From: Alligator mississippiensis
Taxonomy: Eukaryota; Chordata; Crocodylia; Alligatoridae
Direction of reading: 5' to 3'
Assembly (NCBI RefSeq): GCF_030867095.1
Contig: NC_081831.1
Coordinates: forward strand, 17,708,001 to 17,772,000
DNA length: 64,000 nucleotides
Shown here: piece by piece, positions 1 through 10,625 of the stretch
Layout of the letters: each line of letters begins with the position of its first letter
How positions within the stretch are numbered: the first letter of the stretch is position 1
Translations under genes and position numbers: made by a program
Notes under the pieces: model-generated
Told to the model about the DNA's origin: nothing
What the model saw: only the letters and a program-made list of their open reading frames with translations
Database searches by the model: none

Positions 1-677
1 AAATTAGATGTCTAAGTAGGTATTAGGTGCATAACTACATTGGCGACTTTGGGCCTTACTCCTTGCATTCTCAGTTGACTCTAGCAGATAAAGCAGCAAA
101 AGCTAGAGAGTTTTCACTTGTTGCTTGCTTGTGGAGTGGAAGACATTGGGGTTGTAGTTGCTCAGTGGCAGCAGCTCTCCTAGCCAGTCAGAGGTTGCAT
201 CAGAGCTGGGAGTTGCTTAATGTAAAAAGCCAAGCATCATGTTATTTTTGGCGGTTGCCCTGGGGCATTCAAATGCTGGCACCAGCCTTGTCTCCATCAT
301 CACTCTGTTGTTGTTTCACCCTTTCCCACCCTGCCTTCTCCAGCGAGCCGAATCAAGGAATGAATCCTCTTGGCAGGAGGTGGGAGGGGGCAAAACAATT
401 GACTCTTCTTTGTCACATTTCCCTCCATGGCTCCTCACGATTTAGGCAAGCAGTATGGTGGCTGCTAAGTATTAGGTATTTAATGCTTATGTTCCATGTA
501 GAGGGAATGGGAGTTTGTTTTTTGGGTGTGTGACAGTTTAGGCCCTTCTTGGCCTGTTTGATTAAATTAAAGGTATGACTAAATTAATGACACGTCCCCC
601 CTGAGGAGCTGGTGTCCACTCACAGTGCCTTGATGCTGCAGTATGTATGGCTTTTACACTGACAATCTGTATCCTGC
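1..677. other. Unrecognised unique sequence
   Basis: No repeat, RNA gene or exon was recognised here. A 168-codon open frame begins near position 27 on the plus strand, but its translation has no domain I know and its composition looks like chance. The last five bases (CCTGC, 673-677) are the left target-site duplication of the LTR that follows. Confidence 0.5.
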
Positions 678-2040
678 TGTCACGGCGGGGTCCCCACGGA
701 GGGCCGTGATCTCCTTGAGGTCCCTCGCTCCGTGTCAGGCCAGCCCAAGACACCCTCTAATTCTCGCCCGCCACGTCTTTGATGGTAACTATAATGTTGG
801 GAGGCTGCCTTGTGTCTTCCCTGGGCACGGCTACTCGGGACCTCTGTCCCCGTGGTTCTTCCGGACCCCCTGGGGGGTCTCCCGATATGGTGGGTGTTCC
901 CTAGACACCCTAGCCTTGTGGGCTATGCGTGGCTCCTACCAACCCCTAATACCACGCCCCAAGCCTCGCAGATGTAATAGACTTTGTCTGGTCTATACGC
1001 CCGCTTCCCGGGCCTCCTCTCTAATGGGGCCCACTCTGGGCTCCCTCTCTCATGCCCAGCCTCTTGCTGGACCTCTCGTCTTGCCCACTCTGGGCCTCCC
1101 CTGCCGGTGTGGTTCCGCTCAGGGACTCTCTAGTGGGCCTCCGGTCCTATGGGCCAACCGCACGGGCACCCTCTCTGACCCTGGCTCACCATGCTGCTAC
1201 TCCCTGTCTTCTCGGGGCAACCGCAGCACCCTGCCTCAGTCTGAGGGGTGTTGCCGCACTAGCCTGCGGCCGGACTCGCTATGCCCGTCTCGGGCTTCTC
1301 AGTATGGCCCCGCTCTCTAGGGCTGCTCAGTATGGCGCTCCCCCTTCTCTGGGGCTCGCCGTGCCCACTCTGGGCTACTCAATAATACTGCCCCTTTCCT
1401 GGGGCCGGGGTCTATGTTCCCCCACACGCAATCCGGGGTCTAGGTCCCCGTCCGCAACCTACGGGTTGCACCCGCGACCCACTGGCCGCGCTCCTCGCCG
1501 CCAGTTGCTCACGCAGTGGCGTGCGAGCTGCGCCTTCCCTGGCGCTATGAAAATAATGTGCCCTCTTGGCGCTAGGGCACCCCACACTCTCTGGGGTCCC
1601 TATAATTGAGGCCTCCTCCAACCCCTACAGCCTCACCCAAGCCTCCGGGTGTAATAACACAAACACAACGCAAAACTACAAGCCCCTAGGCTGTAACATA
1701 ACCACAAGCCACATGGCTAAACTCTAGTGCCCATCCTCTCAGGGCTATCATGAGCTGTACTTGCACGTCCTGCTCCTTTCCACATCCTCACTCCCAGAGC
1801 TCCTGCCTCCCAGGCTGCTGGCAGAGAACTGCCAGCCTGGCCTCAGCCCTGAGCTTTATAAGGGCCAGGCCCTGCCTCCTACAGGCAGCTGGTTCCCCTT
1901 GGTTGCTCCGGGAACCCGCAGCTGCGCTCATTACCTGAGCAAGCCTCAGCTGGGCTCGTTATGTCAGGCCAGGGCGCGCTCACTCGCTCCCTGGCAGTTT
2001 CTCCTTTCTAGGAGCAGGGGCACCGAGGTGCCCTGCGACA
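678..2040 (+). mobile_element. Solo LTR of an endogenous retrovirus or LTR retrotransposon (fossil)
   Basis: A 1,363-bp GC- and pyrimidine-rich block begins TGTCAC and ends GCGACA, the TG...CA form expected of an LTR. Its last six bases are the inverted complement of the first six with one difference. It is flanked by identical 5-bp copies of CCTGC at 673-677 and 2041-2045, the expected target-site duplication. A TATA-like box lies near 1855, roughly 185 bp from the 3' edge, which fits a U3-R-U5 order on the plus strand. No internal retroviral or Gypsy-like genes adjoin it, so this is a solo LTR left by recombination between two LTRs. A 5-bp duplication fits ERV-L-like, ERV4-like or Gypsy-type elements; I cannot choose the family without a library search. 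The exact duplication argues against great age. The open frames inside it look like chance. Confidence 0.78.
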
Positions 2041-2070
2041 CCTGCATTGGCAGGGAGACAGTCTGTAGGT

Positions 2071-3005
2071 CAGGACAGACATTACACGTAAACCGGTTTA
2101 AGTGAGCAGAAACTGTTTAAACCTGTAACAGAACAGACATTCAGTGCACATAAACCAGTCTGAAAATGGCTGAAACTGGTTTGAGATAAACCTGGTTGAG
2201 TGTAGTATCAGACTTAACTGATTTGGGTCAAACCAGTTTATGCAATGGCTTTGCCCATAATGATAATTACAAATCACTTAACTTAAACCAGAGTCCCCCA
2301 ACATCCCAAATGCTTTGCAGCCCAGGAGGGGCTGAGTTGTCTGCTCCAGAGCAGGGCTGGCCCCTCCCATGTGCCTGGCTTCCCCCTGTCCCATCCCCCC
2401 CAACTCCCTGCTCAAGCAGAGATTCGCGTGTCTCCTGTCCCACGGCAGGGACCGTAGCCAGCATGTGGTCTGCTAGCTAATGCTGAGAGGTGTCTGTGTA
2501 AGATAGACAGGATAAAGGCATCAGGACAATGTCTGCTTAGGGCTTTTTGGAGCTAATCAATAGGTCAGCTGGTAATGTCCCTCTGTTCCTTCCTTGGAAA
2601 AAGTTGTTTAGAAGAGATTGAACTAATGAGAGAGGCTTTTGTTTTCTTGATGGTATACTAAATGCTGTTATCAACACCCTTCTGGCTCCCTTGCTGGCGG
2701 GAGGGGAACCTCTCCCTAATCAGAGCATCCTGTGGGGGTCTGGCCACACCCCCCTCAGCTCAGCACTGTCGAATGGAAGGGAGAGCTGCTCTAGTGCCCC
2801 CCTGGCTTCTAGCCTGAGCAACTCTACATCCAGAAGAAATGTCTGTACATATGTGAACCAGTTCAGGAAATGTCTGTACATATGCGAACTCTACATCCAG
2901 AGGAAATGTCTGTACATATGTGAACCAGTTCAGCCTAGCCAGGTTAGACTAACCTGCAAAGATTGAATCAATTCAGGCTCAGGCTTTTTGAATGTCTGTC
3001 CCTAG
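2071..3005. mobile_element. Non-autonomous DNA transposon, GGGACAG-ended family, copy 1
   Basis: The left edge reads CAGGACAGACATTAC and the right edge reads GAATGTCTGTCCCTAG, so the ends form an inverted repeat of about 13-16 bp. The body carries AAACTGGTTTAAACC-type segments shared with 26653-27718 and 52632-52816. The segment from about 2280 to the right end (CAGTCCCCC-like start, then GCAAAGATTGAATCAATTC near the right end) is shared only with the 26.7-kb copy. No transposase frame is present. The CAG start suggests hAT, but I see no convincing target duplication, so the superfamily is open. A local tandem duplication (2823-2935) lies inside. Confidence 0.65.
2823..2935. repeat. Short imperfect tandem duplication inside the transposon
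   Basis: The phrases CTACATCCAGAAGAAATG, AAATGTCTGTACATATG and GTGAACCAGTTCAG recur two to three times here. The arrangement is a full unit, a shortened unit, then a full unit again. The related copy at 26.7 kb lacks it, so it arose after the two copies separated. Confidence 0.65.
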
Positions 3006-3024
3006 CCTGATTCTAACACTACAG

Positions 3025-4103
3025 GTTGGGCAGGAGGTCTGCAGTAGGACCCAGAGGGTGGTGGTTGATGGAAGCCAATCGTCTTGGTGCGCGGTCACCA
3101 GTGGGGTCCCTCAAGGCTCTGTCCTAGGGCCTATACTGTTTAACATCTTCATCAATGATGTGAATATTGGTGTCAGCAGCGGGCTGGCCAAGTTTGCTGA
3201 CGACACCAAACTTTGGGGTAAAGCATCCAGACCTGAGAACAGGAGGGCTATCCAGGCAGATCTTGACAGGCTCATGAAATGGGTGGATGAGAACCTGATG
3301 GTGTTCAACACTGAAAAATGCAAGGTTCTCCACCTTGGGAGGAAAAACCTGCAGCAAGCTTATAGGCTCAGCAGTGATACGCTAGTTAGCACTACAGATG
3401 AAAAGGACTTGGGGGTCATGATTGACCACAAGATGAACATGAGCCTTCAATGTGATGCTGTAGCTAATAAAGCGAGCAAAACGCTGGCTTGCATCCATAG
3501 TTGCTTCTCAAGCAAATCCGGGGATGTCATTCTCCCATTCTACTCAGCCTTGGTGAGGCTGCAGCTGGAGTACTGCATCCAGTTTTGGGCTTCACAATTT
3601 GAAAAGGATGTGGAGAAGCTTGAGAGAGTGCAGAGGAAAGCCACATGCATGATCAGAGGTCAGGAAAACAGACCTTATGATGAGAGGCTGAAAGCCATGG
3701 GCCTCTTCAGCCTGGAAAAGCACAGACTCAGGGGTGATATGGGGTGATATGGTGCCACCTATAAGTTTATCGGGGTGCTCATTATAATCTGGGGGAACGT
3801 CTGTTCACCAGAGCACCCCAAGGGATGACAAGATCAAACGGTCACAAACTCCACCACGACTGATTCAGGCTGGACATAAGGAAAAACTTCTTTACTGTCC
3901 AAGCCCCCAAGGTTTGGAATAGACTGCTGCCGGAGGTGGTTCAGGCACCCACTTTGAATGCCTTCAAGACACATTTGGATGCTTATCTTGCTGGGATCCT
4001 ATGATCCCTGCTGACCTCCTGCCCATGGGGCAGGGGGCTGGACTCAATGATCCTCCAGGGTCCCTTCCAGCCCAAATGTCTATGAAATCTATAAAATCTA
4101 TGA
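3025..4103 (+). mobile_element. CR1 LINE, 5'-truncated (RT to 3' end)
   Basis: The plus strand encodes the second half of a CR1 reverse transcriptase, beginning around RTQRVVVDG. The polymerase landmarks GVPQGSVLGPILFNIFIND and FADDTKLWG follow, then the CR1 C-terminal region (KCKVLHLGRKN, DLGVMIDHKMN, LEYCIQFWASQF, LEKHRLRGD). The frame is open to about 3747 and then breaks at a 10-bp tandem duplication (GGGTGATATG, 3732-3751). Several stops follow in the last 250 bp of coding sequence. The 3' end has the family's closing text and a TCTATGAAA-type tail at 4078-4103. The upstream two thirds of the element (ORF1, endonuclease, fingers of RT) is missing, as is usual for CR1. It starts about 20 bp after the GGGACAG-ended transposon. 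Confidence 0.93.
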
Positions 4104-7100
4104 AGGAGCTCATCAGTCATAATAGCAGCCCTTGCTATCCAAAGGAAGACATCTGGCCTTGATCAGTGTAGGGCCTAATGGTGGAGCAAGGCTGGAACTA
4201 GTGTTGTGCTGGATTGGAGAGCAGAGGTTCTTTCTTGGAGCATGGGTGGGGATGTAGAGTAGATGTGCAATGCAGCCAGGTCATGAACAAAGCTAAAACC
4301 TTACAGCCCCTCCTTTCCATTGTCAAGATTCTGTCTGTGAGGCCTGGTTAGGTAGGCTGTACAGAAATGGTAGTAGGAACTGAGCTTTTAACCAAGCACT
4401 AGACTAGCACTTTGGGCCTGTGCTCCATGCAGTGAGGATCTGGAGATCTACACTATTCCTTTACACTTGAAAATGTCTGATTCCTGATCCTCCTTGTGCA
4501 GCTCTACCGAACCCAGTGTGGGTGAGGCTGGTGTACACAGTGCCAGTGCTTTACCTACTGTGGCATCTAACCCTGCTCATGGTGTTGCTGCTGTGACTGA
4601 AGCTAAGACAAAATTACAGGATAGGGAAGGCATTAAAGTGCAGAAGTATCAACAGCTGCTTCTGTTTGGCCTTGGACACTGGACTCTATTGCCAGCTCAT
4701 GTATGAGGGGAGCATCCTGTAAACACCCATAAAGCCACTTTACTGTTCTCCTTCAAATCCCTCCTTAAAACCCCCTTTGCTATGATGGCTACAAAACAAG
4801 GGGGTTGGGAGTGCTTGTTTTGGCACTCCCATGGCTCTGCTGCTGTGAGACTGCCCACAGTATCACTTTCCATGTGTGGCTGGCCTGGAAAGTGCCTCTT
4901 TCTGCTGTGAAGCCCACCATAGTGATCTGTATCTTTGCAGTCTCTGCATTAGCTCACTGCGTTTTCCTCTGATCAGGGATACGTTTGCAAGATCCCGTGC
5001 CAATTCAGTTAGTTCAGAGTCCTGAGTAGCATGAGACATTCTGAGCATGCAGTGCCAGTGCTGAGTGATCCATATTGTCTAGAGATCTGCCATAGGCTTT
5101 TAGCCCTAGATGTCCCGAGATGCACAGGAGATTCCTCCCTCTGCTGTGGTCCCTATATACCTTTCTGGCAGCAAGAGGGGCCCTTAGATACTTGGATTGG
5201 GGTGAATTCCCATCACAGGTATCGCGTAGTGCTGCCATAAGTGACCACAGCAGGTTTTCACAATAGCCCCAGACTGGAAGGGTGACAGTATGGTCAGAAC
5301 CTTTGCTCCTACCCACTAGATGGTGTGTTCTGTGCTATGCCTTCGGGGTTCCTTATGCTGGACAAGAGACTGCTTTCAGCAGAAGGCTTCCACATCTGAG
5401 ACTTGCCCACTCTGATGCTCCATCACTAGCTAACTGTGGCAAGCTGCAGGGCATAGTTGATGGTCTCTGTTTGGCTGGATGTTATCAAAGAGATCGGAGT
5501 TTTTCATTAAGAAGCCAGGGGTTCTATTACAGTTTGCAGATGTGCCATTGATTGTTACACTAAGACACAAGGTCTAGGTACCTTGGCCCTGGCTTCAGTA
5601 TGGATTTCTATATAAATGAGTAACAGCGTGTTTGATTTTTAAAGAGCTGAACAGACTAAGAAGGTTTTCTTTAGTTTCAAGTGGACTTTGTGAGTTGAGT
5701 TCCTCTCACAAGCAAATTGTTTAGGATGGAGGTAGTGCTGCCCCACCCACCCCAGGAAAAGTGGAGGTTGCTTCATCAAGACCAGAGACAGGAGGCTGTA
5801 TTGATTCCACCCGCTTGTGCTCTCATTAAATCAGAACTTTATGGAAATCTTCAATGATTCATTCTTCAGCTGAAACTCAAGAACGTTGGGTTTGCCTGAA
5901 ATGATTTAGTGCTAGAATTCTTGTTCTTTTGGCTGAAATCTCCCTCAAAGGAGTTTGGGTTTTTTCCTTTTTTTAAATAGAGATCATTTGAGGGGATTTT
6001 TCCCTTTCTTTCATAACATTCCTATTCTGTGGATTGCGTTAGCACGAAAAGGCTCCAGTGAATCAGTGCAAATTAGCTACGTTCAATTACTACAGTGAGA
6101 GCTATGTGAGGTTTGTGTAATTGCTGTATTCAGTTCCTTTCCTCTTGGGTTTCACTGACATTTCAGATAGTAACTGAATGGTTCCTCCCCCCAACAGATG
6201 TTTTCTGTTGGTCATAGCTGGGAAGAGACCTTAAACTCCAAATCCATGTGCTTTATTTGTGGTTTCCTAGGCTTGCTATAATCAGACTGGTGTTCAGAAT
6301 AAGTTCAGCTTTGACTGTTTTGGCCAAATGGGTATGTGAGCACTGGAATGCAAAGAGGGGAAGGGAGAAGACCCTTAGCTAAGATGGACCTTCTGGTGTT
6401 TAAGGTTATCTGGTGCAGTCTTCTATGGTGTCTCTTTCCTTGAGATGGAAGAAAGAGAGAAAAAGTGAATTTCACACCTCCATATTTTTTTTGTCTTGAG
6501 GCTAAAGAATGCCAGGTGTTTTCCTTCCCAAGCCCTTGCCAGAGCTGCCAGAATACAGACCAGTTGGAACAGCATTGTAGGATCAGTTCCAAGCAAAGGC
6601 ACAAGAGGGATGAAATGAATCTAGTGGTAACCGCCCCGCTTGTTTTTATCGTAATCAATTTCCGTCAGTGTCAGGAAGCTGCAGGCCCAGGGCCATGTAA
6701 TTTAGATGAAAATGAAAATGCTCACAGGTGCAAAAAACCCACCCCCAGCCTGCAAAAGAGATGGAGACACCGCTGAGCCTTATTCAGAACTAAGAACATG
6801 AAACTGAAATGGAAGAGCATTGAAGCTGCTTTGCCAGAGCACTGTGTACATTTTCACTTTGACTGTGCCTGTCAAGTCTGCACAGCTCTCACTGGAGTCT
6901 TATGCTCCCATTTACCTGCTTCTGAAACATTACAGTATTTTCTCACATACAGCAGGCTGCAGAATGCACCTTGCTTTCGAAAGGCAGAATGAAGAAAAAA
7001 GATTTTTCCAGAGTTATGGCTACATAGAGTAGGGACAGAGCATGACCTTCAGCTGATTTACTCTCCCTTTTCTGCTTAACACTGAAACCCTCGCTGTTAC

Positions 7101-7879
7101 TGAAGACTGGTTTCCATGGGTGGATCTATGATTTTGAAAAGAGCTAAAGAGTCTCCAAGACTATAAAAATAGGAGGAGAGAGACTAGGTGCAGATAGCCA
7201 ACAACAAAATTGCCCTAAGAATGGTTAGGTTAATTAGGGGAACATCAAGATCATTAAAAAGGAGAGATGATCCTTTTTAAAAAAGAGAGATGATCCTAAT
7301 ACTTCTGGAGTGAAGAACAATGGTCCATTAGGTCAAATGACTTCTGCTGTCTAAATTGTAATGCAACAACCACTGCACTGTAAAGCAGGAATCAAACTAG
7401 GGAGTTTCTACCTTGGGCAGAAAATCAGCTTTTCTACTTAATACACAAACCTCAATTTTGGGGGCTGATTTTTGGGGGAAAAATACATGATGTATGTGAG
7501 AAAATACCATATATAAGAGATGGGCCCAAACCTGGGTCCCAAGCTCTGTAGGGACAGTCATCTATCTGGATATGGATATTTTGTCCCTTATTAGTATATA
7601 CATGTGCACATACATGTACTCACAAGATCAACTGCTATACAATAAATCAGTGTCACCTGAACCTTTGTAACTTTCTTTTTGAATTTGCTTTCTTTCCTGT
7701 GAGGGGAAGGCTTGTATGACTTACTTGTCTATGTTCATTTACTTCCATCCTGTTATTTGGAGGTCCTTAATATTAAGAACATGGGATATATGACCTAAAG
7801 AGGCCCCATTGGTTATTGACTCCTCCTCCCTGCTGTCAAAAGCAAGCATGTAATATAATCAAGTTATAAAGTTATCATG
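4104..7879. other. Unrecognised unique sequence
   Basis: No exon, RNA gene or family-level repeat was recognised in this 3.8-kb stretch. The open frames are all short (under 120 codons) and overlap on both strands. A 21-bp local tandem duplication built on AAAGAGAGATGATCCT lies at about 7255-7293. Confidence 0.45.
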
Positions 7880-8755
7880 TTCCATGTTGAAAACAGTTAG
7901 GTTTCTCCTTGCACTCAACTCATTCTGGAAGGCTGTTCTAGAATATCATTCTTGTGATCTTAGAAACTCTCATTTCCAGCTTACATATATTCATGTCCAG
8001 TTTATATCTACTTGCTCTTGTGCCAACATTGTTTATTACCTAAGTAGCTATTCTCTCTCCCCAGTGTATACTCCTTTGGAGTATTTATAGAGAGGAATCA
8101 TATTCCTTCTCAGCTTTTGCTTCACTGGGCTAAACAAGCTAAGTGCTTTCATTCTGTCTCATATCATAAGATAGGTGCTCTGTCATCTCTGATCATCTTA
8201 GAAGTCCTTCTGTGGACCTGTTCTGATCTGAATCCACCTCTACTAAACATGGATAACCAGAATTGTATGTACACATTATTTCAGATGAGGCCTCAGCAGT
8301 TCCTTGTGCAGTGGCATTAATGCGTCACTGTTTCTTTTGGAAACACCTAGCCTAATACATCCTATGATTGCATTTCCTTTTTTCACAACTGTGTCGTGTT
8401 GTTGCCTCATAGTCATCCTGTAGTGAACTAAATCATCTGAGTCTTTCTCTTTCTCTGTCATTTCCTAATGTTGTTCGTGGCAGATATTTTTGTTTTTACT
8501 TCAGACATCAAGATCATTCACTTTTTTTCTCTATGATATCTTGACCCTCTTCTGTGTTGACAATGCCTACCAACTTTCTGTCATAAAAGAGCTCACACCT
8601 ACTTTTTATTTCCAGGTCATTAATGAAAATATTAAATTAATATCTCCCAAAATTGAGCCTTGAGAAATTCCACTAGTAACCTTTTTTACCCTAATAGTTC
8701 CTCTTTCCATACAAGCCCTTGTCATCTCCCCTTTAGACAGTTCCCTACCCACCTT
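7880..8755 (-). mobile_element. Old CR1/L3-like LINE, 3' region
   Basis: Read on the plus strand this is the reverse complement of the 3' half of an ancient CR1-superfamily LINE common in turtles and crocodilians. The recognisable sequence includes AGAGAGGAATCATATTCC, CTGGGCTAAACAAGC, TCAGATGAGGCCTCAGCAG, GTTGTTGCCTCATAGTCATC and AAATTCCACTAGTAACC, in the order expected for that family. It has many substitutions and no usable frame, so it is much older than the CR1 copies at 3 kb and 61 kb. It stops abruptly at the start of another repeat fragment at 8756. The recognition comes from memory of the family text, not from a search. Confidence 0.72.
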
Positions 8756-8826
8756 ACATAGAACATAAGAACAGCCATTTACTGTGTCAGACCATAGGTC
8801 CATCTTGCCCAGTCTCCTGTGACCAC
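8756..8826 (+). repeat. Fragment of a dispersed sauropsid repeat
   Basis: The phrase AGAACATAAGAACAGCCAT followed by GTCAGACCATAGGTCCATC and CCCAGTCTCCTG matches a very common interspersed sequence of turtles and crocodilians. I do not know its class with confidence. Only about 70 bp is recognisable, between the old CR1 and the Tx1-like LINE. Confidence 0.5.
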
Positions 8827-9059
8827 TGGGGGGTGCCACCACTTCTCCCTGATGCTGCTGGAGTTGCTGGACCAGGGAGCAGCAGAAGGTCTGCTGAGCT
8901 GTGGCAGGTTCCTTCTCTCCCCACCACCACTACCTTCACTTGGACCTACAACCTCCTTCCCCTCTTGGGGATGAGGGGAGGTCTTCTGCCCCTCCACCAG
9001 CAAACACCACCTACTTCTGCTAGCTGAGGGGGAGGGGGAATAGTTCACTCCTCCTAGCA

Positions 9060-10625
9060 GTCAGGAGGAGCCTGCCAAACCACAGGAGCTGGAGAAGGAT
9101 GACCAGGTGTAAGGGGGCTCCATCAAGCCTGCAGGCCTTTTGGCTCTGGCCATACCCAGGAAGGAGCTGCTCCAGTTCCTGGAAAGCATGCTACATTCTG
9201 TAAAAAAGGTGCAGCTCACCCTGGACCACTGCGGGGTTTTCCACCAAATCCTCAACTCAGTGAAGGCTCTCGTGGGAGAAGGCAAGGGGCATAAGCAGAG
9301 CAACACCAGGAACTACCAGCAGGCCTTCAGCTTCCATGATGCCCTCTACACTTATGGGAAGGAGTTGAGATTGCTAATGGGCCCTGCAGCTGGCATTGGC
9401 TCCCATGAAAGCCCTGCTAAACCTAACAGCATGCCCCACCAATGAGGTCCCTCACTGTGATCCTCAACATATGTGGCTGCAGGATGAGTCTCCGCAGGTG
9501 CCAGGTACTCTCCTTCCTCCAGGAGGGAGGGTATACTGTGCTTTTTCTGCAGGAGACCCATGCAACTCCAGCCACTGAAACCAACTGACAGTTGGACTGG
9601 GGAGACTGGGACTAATTTAGCCACCTCATGGAGACATCCGGGGGGACATCTGTGTTCTTGTGCATAATCCAGAGATGATCCATTTCTATAGTTAAGTGGC
9701 TGCCTATCTCAGGACCCTGACCCTTCACAAGCACCTGGTTCTTAGCAGGGACTTTAGTGTCACCCTCAAGGTGGAAGACTGCACTTGTACCGAGTGGAGC
9801 TGGGCTGCCACAGACATCCTTGGTGGGGGATCATTGCTGACCATTCCCCGGTTGATGTCTGGGATGCTCACCACCCTGATGATACCAACACTTTCACCTT
9901 TGTCAGGGTGTAGGAGCAGCAGGCACACCATTCCTGGTTGGACCAAATCTACATTGGCCTTAGACTGGCCCTCTTCGGCAACCACCATCTAATATATGCT
10001 CAGGTCACACTGCAGCTTGAGTGTCCGAGGCCCACCTACTGCCTTTTGGGAGTTCTGGCTGGCCTGGCAGGAGTAGCAGCAGACCTTTCCCTCGGCCTGG
10101 ACATGGTGGGATGTGGGGAAGGTGCATGTCAGGCAGTACAGTTGCCACTACACCCAGGTGTACACCTGACAGAGAGAGGAAGCTAGAGAGCAGCTTGAGA
10201 GGGAAGTGCTGGAGCTGAAGAAGTGCTTGGCCACTAAGCCAGACAACCTGTGGAGGTGTCTGACACTTTGTGCAGTGTCAGAAGAGGTGAGAAGAGCAGC
10301 AAGGTCTGGATGACTACTGCGCCTGTGAAATTTTCATCCACTCCTGCATCCAGCTCCTTTACGGGTATGGACTGTGGCTTCTGCTTCTTCTACGCCCTGG
10401 AGAAGAGAAGTGGTGCCACGAAGTACATCACTTGCCTTCTGGCAGATCCTGGTGATCTGTGAGAGGGCGAGGGCTTTCTATGCAATGCTCTTCTCATCAG
10501 ATCTGACCAATGCTCGTGCCTGCCTGGTCCTGTGAAAGGGACTGCTACAGGTCAGGGTGTGTGGTTGGAACTGGTTAGAGGGTTCTCACCCTGTCTGAGC
10601 TCGTGGACGCCCTCTGTCTGATTCC
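9060..10625 (+). mobile_element. Tx1-clade (L1 group) LINE, broken: ORF1 end and ORF2 endonuclease
   Basis: The left part (9140-9415) reads as the end of a Tx1-type ORF1, with KKVQLTLDHCGVFHQILNSV, LVGEGKGHKQSNT and FSFHDALYTYGKELRLLMG. From about 9440 the start of ORF2 follows, an apurinic-type endonuclease with LTVILNICGCR, RRCQVLSFLQEGGYTVLFLQ and the catalytic-site motif QETHATP. Further motifs appear in shifted frames: EQQAHHSWLDQIYIGLRLAL (about 9915), EQLEREVLELKKCLA (about 10190), FCFFYALEKRSGATKYITC (about 10375) and ERARAFYAMLFSSD (about 10463). Stops (for example TGA and TAA near 9588 and 9615) and several frame changes show it is dead. The reverse transcriptase is missing beyond about 10625. 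Sequence at 8830-9059 may be more of ORF1, but I could not confirm it. Confidence 0.82.

Noticed and set aside
27-533. 168-codon open frame on the plus strand
   Set aside because: No domain, no plausible splice context and an unusual composition; it reads as chance in unique DNA.
643-1609. Long overlapping open frames of 225 and 185 codons
   Set aside because: Both lie inside the LTR and result from its high GC content.
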